Source of the DNA: Hygrophila difformis
Lineage: Eukaryota > Streptophyta > Magnoliopsida > Lamiales > Acanthaceae
Direction: 5' to 3'
Length of the DNA: 64,000 bases
Assembly (NCBI GenBank): GCA_030278955.1
Contig: JAOANR010000008.1
Location: 37,394,148 to 37,458,147 of the forward strand
Below the pieces are notes generated by a model. The model had not been told where the DNA came from and ran no database searches. It worked only from the letters and a program-made list of their open reading frames with translations. Below are positions 57,068 to 64,000 of this stretch, one piece after another. Both the position numbers and the translations under genes were made by a program. The first letter of the stretch is position 1. Each line of letters opens with the position of its first letter.

Positions 57068-58174
57068 TTAATTGCGAGGCTGCACTGGCCCCGTGCCTAA
57101 GTCTTCCCTCTTGGTGATGTTTTCCAGTCGAGTGCTGCACTCATTCACCCAGTGGCCATTGCGACCACAACGGTAGCATGTGCCCTGTTGGGGGCATCCT
57201 CTAGCCAAATGAGGCTTGCCACATCTTGGGCATGGTGGCACCGGGTTACCCTGGAAAAAGACTCTCCCGTCATTTCCCCCATTGTAGTTCGTAGGGGGCC
57301 TGTTCAACCCTCCCCGAAGGTTGTCTCCCCCAGAACTGTTACCGGATCGGTTATCCCTATTCTTCTTATGTTGTCCCTGAGATACCCGACTGGGCTCTCC
57401 ACTCACTTTCCTCTTCATTTGTTGCACCCTTGCGACAGCTACCGCACGATCATACACCACCTGCAAGTCCGGGTAATGGACGCCAGTGATCACTTCCCAT
57501 ATGGTCAGGTTCAGCCCCATTTCAAATTTTTGTGCCTTTTCCACGTCTGTCGGCACGAGTCTTGGTGCGAAACGCCCCAACTCTTTGAAACGGGCGTAGT
57601 ATTCCTGTACGGTTTGCCCTCCTTGCTTCAACGAGAGGAACTCCTCATATATCGCCGCCTTTGTGCTCATGGGATAAAATCGATCCCTGAGCAGTCCCAT
57701 GAATTCCTCCCACGAGTAGGGTTCCTCGTCCTCAGTTAACTTGTCTTGCGTGGCACGCCACCATTCGTCCGCCTCAGCTCCGAGGTAGTATGATGCTACG
57801 TGCACCTTCTCGCCAGCTGGGCACCTCACAGCGTTTAGTAACTTGTCGAATGTTCGGATCCATTCCTCGAATTTAGCCGGGTCTTCTTCCCCGGCGTAGC
57901 GCGGAGGGTGATATGAGTTTACCGTAGCTAGGTAATTAATGCGGGCCTCAGGTGGAGGTACCGCAGCTGCTTGTCCCTGGTTCACATGTGCGTTCCCTAT
58001 CGCAATGAGAACCTCTTCCAAAGTGCGCAGACGAGCGTCCATGTTTGGCATGGGATTTGTTGGCTCCTCCTGAGCGTGCACTCCCTCGTTGGGTATAGGC
58101 GTATCTTGTTGCCCAGGTGTTTCGTTGGTATTGGGAGTAAAGGGCTGGGCGCGTGGTCTTCCTCTCGGTGCCAT
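57068..58174 (-). CDS. Element 2 Gag
   Basis: A 368-residue frame. Residues 100-260 match the plant retrotransposon gag domain (FEEWIRTFDKLLNAVRCP, ASYYLGAEADEWWRATQ, WEEFMGLLRDRFYP, LKQGGQTVQEYYARFKELG). Two zinc knuckles follow: CPRCGKPHLARGC, with CX2CX3HX4C spacing, and CYRCGRNGHWVNEC, a standard CCHC. Gag forms the virus-like particle and packages the RNA. A TAA (57068-57070) ends the frame, but the same frame stays open beyond it into protease, so gag and pol are separated by one stop. Most relatives have one fused frame, so the stop is probably a mutation; regulated readthrough cannot be excluded. Confidence 0.88.
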   Translation of the reverse strand: MAPRGRPRAQPFTPNTNETPGQQDTPIPNEGVHAQEEPTNPMPNMDARLRTLEEVLIAIGNAHVNQGQAAAVPPPEARINYLATVNSYHPPRYAGEEDPAKFEEWIRTFDKLLNAVRCPAGEKVHVASYYLGAEADEWWRATQDKLTEDEEPYSWEEFMGLLRDRFYPMSTKAAIYEEFLSLKQGGQTVQEYYARFKELGRFAPRLVPTDVEKAQKFEMGLNLTIWEVITGVHYPDLQVVYDRAVAVARVQQMKRKVSGEPSRVSQGQHKKNRDNRSGNSSGGDNLRGGLNRPPTNYNGGNDGRVFFQGNPVPPCPRCGKPHLARGCPQQGTCYRCGRNGHWVNECSTRLENITKREDLGTGPVQPRN

Positions 58175-58803
58175 GCTGTTGCAAGAACAAGAGATTTTAG
58201 ATGTCTTGTTGAAGTGTTATATAATACTTGCGAGGTTATTTGAATAAAGGAGTGTATTAACAGGTATTAATCTATTGGAACATGTTAGCAGAGGTTGCTT
58301 GGAGTTTAGTGTAGTATCTGTTGTTGGAGGTTGTTTACTACTCGCTGTTTTTGTTTTTCATTTGTGTTCGTTTACTCTCTCTCTCTCTCTTTTTTTTTTG
58401 GCGTGAACAGTACCCTGTTCAGGGGTTTTTTCGTTTTTTTTTTTGAAAAATCCAGGATCTAGGGTTTAGGGTTTTCAGGGTTTGGGTTGGAGGTACCCTT
58501 GTTTAATTAGTGTCCTTATATAATATATATACATGTCGTTTGTTTATTAATACTTGTATATTTTTGTTTCAGTTGTCACCTCATTATTATAGATACATAA
58601 GTTGGTTATTTATTATTACATTGTTCCCTCATTTGATCAAGGTAATTAAAGAATGATAATTTAAATAAAATGTATGGAATAATTTAAATATACTTGTATA
58701 TAAAATAAAGGCTTGTATTTTTACTACTCAAGAAATAATTTTGTTTGGGTTACAAGCACTCGAAACGGAAATAATAATAGTGCATCGGTATGGATCTCTA
58801 AGT
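58175..58803 (-). other. Element 2 leader between the coiled-coil ORF and gag
   Basis: Non-coding. It contains (CT)n and poly(T) runs (58376-58400, 58434-58442) and ggatctagggtttagggttt. Part of it (agggtttagggttt; tttgtttattaatac) is shared with 38095-38170 of element 1, marking where element 1 loses its gag-pol. Confidence 0.6.
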
Positions 58804-59190
58804 CTAGAGCGAATAGGTAGGTGCATCCTCGATGGGATCGTCCTCGTCGCTGGATACGTCAATGGGGGTGGGTGTTCCAACAGGCTCGGGGCTCGGAGGG
58901 AATACGTCAGCCTCTAGGCCCAGCAGTTCCGCTCCTAAGTGACCTACTTGCATCATCAGTTCGTTATCTTTGTCTTGAAGTGCAACCACTTGGGTTTGGA
59001 GTTCGGCGACTTGGGCCTTGAGTTGGGTTATTTCATGATGGTCAGTTTCCCTAAGATGTCCGAGATGGACCATGTTAGCCTCGAGTTGTTGTACCCGAGT
59101 CTTGAAGTAATTGATATGTTGTTGTGACTCGAGGTACGCGTTAGTCAGTTTCATCATCAGATTGATCATGTTCGTGTTGGGTTCGGCCAT
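58804..59190 (-). CDS. Coiled-coil leader ORF of element 2
   Basis: A 128-residue frame between PBS and gag, starting MAEPNTNMINLMMKLTNAYL and ending SSDEDDPIEDAPTYSL. The core is a strong heptad pattern (ITQLKAQVAELQTQVVALQ) and the tail is acidic. It is homologous to 38429-38956, with conserved N- and C-termini and a shorter middle. ATG and stop are intact even though gag-pol of this element is broken. Family and function are unknown to me. Short leader peptides may also act by controlling gag translation. Confidence 0.68.
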   Translation of the reverse strand: MAEPNTNMINLMMKLTNAYLESQQHINYFKTRVQQLEANMVHLGHLRETDHHEITQLKAQVAELQTQVVALQDKDNELMMQVGHLGAELLGLEADVFPPSPEPVGTPTPIDVSSDEDDPIEDAPTYSL

Positions 59191-59606
59191 CTAATGTCAA
59201 ACAAGAGGTTAGAGTTAGAACATGTTTCGAGCAAGGTCAAGATATGCAGGAATTTAAATCTACATGAATATGCATATGCAATTCCCCCCGATAAAAATTT
59301 ATTTAATGTGTTTTTAATTTAAATTTAACCATGGATTTAAAAAAAAGTTGGGCCTCTATATTGGGCCAAAATTTAATAATTTGGGTTAAGGCATCAAGCA
59401 AGGGTATTTGGGCCAAAATGATCGGGCTCATCATAAAAAATTTGGGTCAAGGTAATTAATCTTTTAGGCTCAAAATATTATACTAAGTAGATAGAAAATT
59501 TTGGGCTAAGAAAATAATTATACTAGTAGTCTAAAAATAAATTTAAAAATAATACTTAGTTTAAAATAATGGTTTAAAAGTAATAATAGTAGTTTTAAAA
59601 TATTCC

Positions 59607-59620
59607 GGGCTCTGGTACCA
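59607..59620 (-). promoter_or_regulatory. Primer-binding site of element 2
   Basis: In element sense TGGTACCAGAGCCC, 3 nt after the LTR. It is identical to the site in element 3 and one base from the tRNA-iMet complement. Confidence 0.82.
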
Positions 59621-59623
59621 ACT

Positions 59624-62163
59624 TGTAACACCCCGGATTTGATAGCCCAGGCCGAGATGTCACCGCCACACCTCCCTAGCAAGACACGGATTCTCCGAGC
59701 TTGCTAAAGAGATGCAAGGCTATGGGTATTGCAAATAGAGATTTAAAAACAAATCCGGAATTTATTTAAAATAAATAATAATAAATATCATCCACACATA
59801 TAGTAGTAATAATAATATATCGCAGCGGAAAATGTAAAGTGGGCCGACATGGCCAAACCTCGGGATTTACATGCCCGATATGCAAGTATAATAACAAGCG
59901 ATAAAACAATGTTTAATAATTTCATCCCCCAATGCACATGCTATGCATTATCTCTGTACTCTGAAAGAAAGGGAAAAACAATAATTTTATCAGTATATAA
60001 AATACTGAGTAAGCCGATCCTAACATAGCAATAAAGGAGTTTAATTAAATAATTAAGTTTTACTCCAAGGCATGCATACAAAAATATTCCATTTACCAAT
60101 TTAAAAATAAATAATTTAGTCGTACACTTGAACATGCATTCAATTTATAAATAATAACTTAACACGTTATAAAATTTAAGACATAAATTTAAATGCAAAA
60201 TTTAAAGACAAGAATAAATAAATAAATACATAAAAGTATTAAATCTTTTAATTTTTCCAGTTACATCTCTCTTTCTCAATATTTAGTGTAGCCGGTCATC
60301 CGGCGGCCGCAGCCGTTTCGTATTTCACGTATTTCAAGTATTTCCAAGTATTTCATGATTGCATCGCAATCTCATCAAGTTTAGCCGGTCATCCGGCGGC
60401 CGCAGCCGTATCTGCCATACCCAAAACACTCCGGAGCCTCGGGAAAATCCATACGGATAATCCCGAGAGTGTAGGCCATGTATCTCCCGCCGTTTGGCGT
60501 AATATCTCATCTAATTTCTCTCGTCCATTATAGGCCCGAAGAGAAAGGCTAAAGGGGCACTCTGCAGAGCACTCACCCTCCGCCAAGTATCTCATATGTT
60601 TCAATTTAGTGTAACGGGATTTTTTAAAAGTATAGATATATCGTATTTCAAGGTCCCGGCCGTTTGTTTCGAAATTTCAAAATCTCTTCGATTTAAAATC
60701 ATTTGGCGTCACAGTTTACGCCTTTTTAATTTAAAAATTCATATTAAGTCCAAAAATTCTGAAATTTTCACGGTATATCAAAAACACCCTAACGAACAAC
60801 TTTCGTGTTTTAACAATTTCGTAATAAGTTGAGGAAATATGTCAAAAATCGAGTTTATTGCACAATATGTACACTGTCCGGATTCAGGTTTACCAGAGTT
60901 CGGGAAATCGACGTTTTGACATACCAAATGGACTCCAAAAATTCTGAAATTTTATATGCACATACTAGACATAATTATCTACAACTTCTATTTATATTTC
61001 AAAGATCAATTTGGACTAGAAAATATAGAAATGGGCTCATCAAGTTCGGACAACAACACTGTCAGATTTTTGAAAATGTTTTACAAGGCAGTTTATGTTC
61101 GGATCGTTTTGGGGTAGCAAACTTTGATGAAAATGGCTGAACTTTTTACACAATATAGATTAATGTGTTAGGAACAAAAGTCTAGTTTTGAGTTTCTCGG
61201 ATTGGATTCTCGAAATATGAGTTTTAATCGGATTTCAGAAATTGCGCAAGATAGGGTTTTTAGGTTCGGTTTTTATGTTACGTTACAACGTGACTAAATC
61301 GGACGCCCCTAAGCCACCTGTATTGATATGAAAGGCATCAAATTACAGTAATGGTGTTCTTGAGTCGTCCTAGGGTCGCTCGGCTCATCCAACGCTACTA
61401 CGAACGGATCCTTGCCCACGTTCTCTTCCTCCTTCGGTCACGAACGTGTTTACAAGTTCAATATTCGAAAGTTAGATTAAGGGTTGGAGATAAAAACGAG
61501 AAAAGGAATCTGAGTACTCCTTACCAATGATCTAAGGAATGTAAACCTTGATCTACACGTCCCTACGGTCGTCGTTGATTGCCGGGAGTCGCCGGAAGTT
61601 CGTCGGAAGTTCGTCGGAGGGGTGTTTTGGCTTGGGAGAGTTTGAGAGTGAATGGGAGGCCGTGGGAGGCTGACAATGGGGTGGAGATTAACCCTAAGTC
61701 GTCCTAATACTCCTTCCCCCGTCCAAAAATCTACTTTCCATCGTCGGGTGTGGTAATTTTGGCAAGAAATCGCCGAAAACACATGAATGGCCGGATTCTG
61801 TGGTGCCACGCGGTGGTGGCACGCTGTAGGCCAAACACCGTGCGGCCAGCGTGCGGCCTCCGCCTGGACCTCGGTCCGGGCGGGTCCGTGCGATCCGATC
61901 CGTCGGGTTTTTCCTCCTCTCTTTCGGGCTTCTATCATTCCGTGTTTTCGGCTCGACTTTCCGGGATCTTTTCGGATTGTGATTCCTACCCTAATTTTTA
62001 TTCCGACTTAAATTGATTTCATGTTTGAAATCTTAGGTCCGTCGGTCTTGGGTTTTCTTTCGACTTCCGTGCATTTTCGATTTTACGGGTTCACGGAAAC
62101 AAGACCTCTTTTCTCATTGGATTAAATTCTTATTTTATATCCTAAAAATTAACGGGTATTACA
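59624..62163 (-). repeat. Element 2 LTR (5' LTR in element sense)
   Basis: Partner of 42473-44999, with stem-loop motifs at 60291-60315 and 60384-60408. Differences from its partner are more frequent than between the element 1 LTRs and include several small indels. Confidence 0.92.
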
Positions 62164-62429
62164 CTTATATAACTGAGTTAAAAATTGAATCAACTCAATG
62201 AATAGTAACATCTAAACAAATGTTTCATTTATTTCCAAACGGAGGAAGTATAAAACATAGTTAAGTGAGATCTTGTTAGATTCGTCTAGTCACGTAGTTT
62301 TAAAATTTAATATTTTTATAATTTTTACTTATATACAATATGAGTTATTATTAGTTAAAAATATTTTTTGGATTGTGTGAAATGCAGAAGTGGTGCAATT
62401 ATTAAAGAACAGAGGTAAGTATATATATA

Positions 62430-62605
62430 TTTTTACTGAACAATACATACAGGCCAGGACATGGGTGGTTGGAGTCCGTGTCACACAAATTATAAAGGGC
62501 AAGAGGGAAGGGATAGGAGACCGAGAGGGGAATCGAACCCTCAATCAAAAAATTGGAAGTCACAGGACTTGACATCTTGACCAAATCCTTATCCCGTTGG
62601 ATGAT
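62430..62605 (-). mobile_element. tRNA-derived SINE (minus strand)
   Basis: On the minus strand aaggatttggtcaagatgtc (A-box region) and gagggttcgattcccctc (B box) are followed by ctcctatcccttccc, tataatttgtgtgacac and gactccaaccaccc. This is the same family as 28822-28990. No clear TSD is visible at its AT-rich 3' side. Confidence 0.65.
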
Positions 62606-62614
62606 AATATATAT

Positions 62615-62782
62615 TTTTTTTTTTGCTGAACCTATATAGGCTAGAAAATGTGTGGTAGAAATTCATGCCACATAAATTACAAATGAATAAAAAGGAGGGA
62701 TAGGTGGCCGGGTGGGGATAGAACTCCAACCTAAAAATGGGAAATCAAATGACTTGACCACTAGACCAATCCTCATCCCTCA
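62615..62782 (-). mobile_element. tRNA-derived SINE with 19-bp TSD (minus strand)
   Basis: gttggatgataatatatat (62596-62614) recurs with one mismatch at 62783-62801. The minus strand has A-box ttggtctagtggtc and a weakened B box ggagttctatccc, the family body and a terminal A-run (T-run at 62615-62627). It inserted at the 5' end of the neighbouring SINE. Confidence 0.78.
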
Positions 62783-62802
62783 GTTGGATGATAATCTATA
62801 TC

Positions 62803-63566
62803 TATATATCTATATATCTAATCTAAAACAAAATAGTCTCACACATACACTTTCCCGCCCAAATTTCCCCCTCTCACAAAAACTATTTTTTACACTCTCT
62901 CACACACACTGAAATATTTACTGCACTGCCGCTGGACCGTGCTCCACCTCGCTGATAATTACAAAATTGCCCCGGACCGTACTCCAACAATCCCTTTATC
63001 TCATTTATCTCATTCTTCTATAAATATGTGTCTATTATAATCCACTCAAAATCATATCCTTACATCTTCATCTAATATTTTTCTCAATATTGCATTTAAC
63101 AAATACATCTCCCCACTATTTTATAGCTTTTATTATTCAAATTCATGTCTATTTCTCCTTATTTTGCTAATATTTTTGTTCTCTTTTGTTGTTGTTTAGG
63201 TGACAGTTATTGGAAAAATGAGAGTACAAACTCAAATGACGAAGAGCATTTTGAAGGGAGATAAGGACTTTATTCATGAAATTATTATTCCTCTTGCCCG
63301 ATCTAATAGTAGCTGCATCTGATTTCCTTATTTCCCAGACGTTCATAACCATACAAGAATAAATCAATTGTTGCGACATCTTTTTCTATGTCAAATAATT
63401 GACGACTTCCCATTTCACTTCATCTTTTGGAAAAAGATTTGTTTGGCTGTTGTTTTTGTGGAGAAATTTGTTCCACCAAGTGTAAATAATTGGATGAATT
63501 TATTTTTTGTACCATTAGTTTCTTCCAATCTTTTGTGTTTCATTCAATAAGAGATAGTTTGAAATT
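62803..63566. other. Intergenic DNA, no gene seen
   Basis: AT-rich with tctatata repeats at the start and a TATA-like tataaatatg near 63019. No convincing coding frame or element end. Confidence 0.45.
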
Positions 63567-64000
63567 TGTCTATGGAGATTTGGTAAGGAGAATTCGTTGT
63601 GGAAGAGAATTATTGACGAGAAATATTATGGGGGAGTCGGCCCTTTGCTGCCAGACGCTGGGAAGGGGAGGTCACTGTGGAGTAATATTTGTTCCAGTTG
63701 GTTGAAAAGAAGCAGGGAAGGGCAGATCGAAGGCTTTAAAATTCTTATAGGCAATGGTATGCTCACTCGGTTTTGGCATGACCCTTAGGTGGAGGAAGGA
63801 AAACCATTGAAAACCATGTTTCCAAGACTTTTTACTTTAGCTACAAACAAGAATGGTAAGGTGGCAGATTGTGGTGTGTGGTCGGGTTTTCAATGGGAAT
63901 GGAATATCGAATTGAGAAGGCCATTGTTTCACTGGGAAAACGAGGTGTGGGCGAACTTTCTACGGGTTATTAAGAAGTCTCGGATGAACAGATTCATGGA
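63567..64000 (+). pseudogene. LINE ORF2 fragment (C-terminal part), cut by window end
   Basis: From about 63595 the frame gives LWKRIIDEKYYGGVGPLLPD, SLWSNICSSWLKR, FKILIGNGMLTRFWHDP, a TAG stop at 63787-63789, then GKPLKTMFPRLFTLATNKNG and FHWENEVWANFLRV. This is the region between RT and zf-RVT of plant LINEs. It belongs to a different subfamily from the LINE at 4634. Upstream RT is not visible, so it is 5'-truncated or rearranged. Confidence 0.75.

Larger units (their letters stand above)
42473..62163 (-). mobile_element. LTR element 2: Tekay/Del-type chromovirus, inactivated
   Basis: A Ty3/Gypsy element with 2527- and 2540-bp LTRs and a perfect 5-bp TSD, cttat (42468-42472, 62164-62168). 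In element order: 5' LTR, PBS, coiled-coil leader ORF, gag, protease, RT, RNase H, integrase, chromodomain, PPT, 3' LTR. The chromodomain and RT signatures place it with plant chromoviruses, most like the Tekay/Del group. It is disabled by a stop after gag, a stop in RNase H, at least two frameshifts and the insertion of element 3. Its LTRs differ visibly more than those of elements 1 and 3, in line with its being older than its guest. Confidence 0.92.
42299..62248. mobile_element. Inner Stowaway-like MITE, split by LTR element 2
   Basis: The left piece 42299-42472 starts cttcatccgttttt and the right piece 62164-62248 ends aaacggaggaag, with TA on both sides (42297-42298, 62249-62250). It shares the internal phrase gacgaatctaacaagatctc with the MITE at 25764. 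Without the insertion it is about 255 bp. Confidence 0.7.
42206..62419. mobile_element. Outer Stowaway-like MITE, split by nested insertions
   Basis: The left piece starts CTTCCTTCGTTCTCATTTAA (42206-42298) and the right piece ends with its inverse (gtgcaattatta, gaacagaggtaag; 62249-62419). TA flanks are at 42204-42205 and 62420-62421. Everything between is a second MITE that contains LTR element 2. Confidence 0.6.

Noticed and set aside
62790..62830. Possible Helitron 5' end (tctatatat followed by ctaatctaaaac)
   Set aside because: It is a simple tctatata repeat with no matching 3' hairpin and CTRR end nearby in the window.

Overview
The window is nuclear DNA of a flowering plant, probably a eudicot. 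It holds one intron-rich host gene, plant-type LINE, PIF/Harbinger, Stowaway, SINE and Tekay/Del-like chromovirus elements, and a captured plant mitochondrial fragment. Species cannot be read from the sequence. About 9 kb is the host gene; almost all of the rest is transposable elements, many nested inside one another.

Layout: 1-4.3 kb is AT-rich with no supportable gene, ending in a Helitron 3' terminus and a MITE. 4.6-10.2 kb is a full-length but mutated LINE (ORF1 plus a broken ORF2) with a 12-bp target-site duplication (TSD). 11.2-11.4 kb is a small foldback MITE. 11.8-15.7 kb is a two-gene PIF/Harbinger transposon on the minus strand whose far end runs into a 500-N assembly gap (15690-16189). 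16.3-25.7 kb is the host gene, an EPSIN2/3-type ENTH-domain clathrin adaptor on the plus strand with 13 coding exons whose reconstruction gives 910 codons plus stop. 25.7-32.0 kb is a field of small elements: a Stowaway MITE, a 1.2-kb foldback with near-complete inverted arms, several tRNA-type SINEs, and a MITE carrying about 1 kb of apparently mitochondrial DNA, itself inside a Harbinger-related element.

32.0-62.4 kb is three related minus-strand LTR retrotransposons. Element 1 (32286-41927) sits inside a Stowaway-like MITE. It has lost gag, protease, RT, RNase H and the integrase core, and carries in their place an oppositely oriented spliced transcription unit encoding a putative plant transposon protein. 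Element 2 (42473-62163) is a chromovirus with gag, protease, RT, RNase H, integrase and chromodomain regions, broken by stops, frameshifts and an insertion; it lies in one MITE that lies in another. Element 3 (47125-55319) is inserted in the RNase H region of element 2. It is a non-coding element with two 3786-bp LTRs that look identical by eye and only 623 bp of interior, so it is young.

The most unusual observations are in this LTR family. A short coiled-coil leader ORF is conserved between elements 1 and 2 upstream of the normal gag position. The coding core of element 1 is replaced by an antisense gene. Element 3 has a ladder of three successive LTR ends, each followed by a polypurine tract, which suggests stepwise outward growth of the LTR. 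The element 3 LTR also carries seven tandem 28-bp units, each able to form a GAAA-tetraloop hairpin in the element's RNA. A GC-rich stem-loop motif occurs twice in every LTR of all three elements. The window ends in a fragment of another LINE ORF2.
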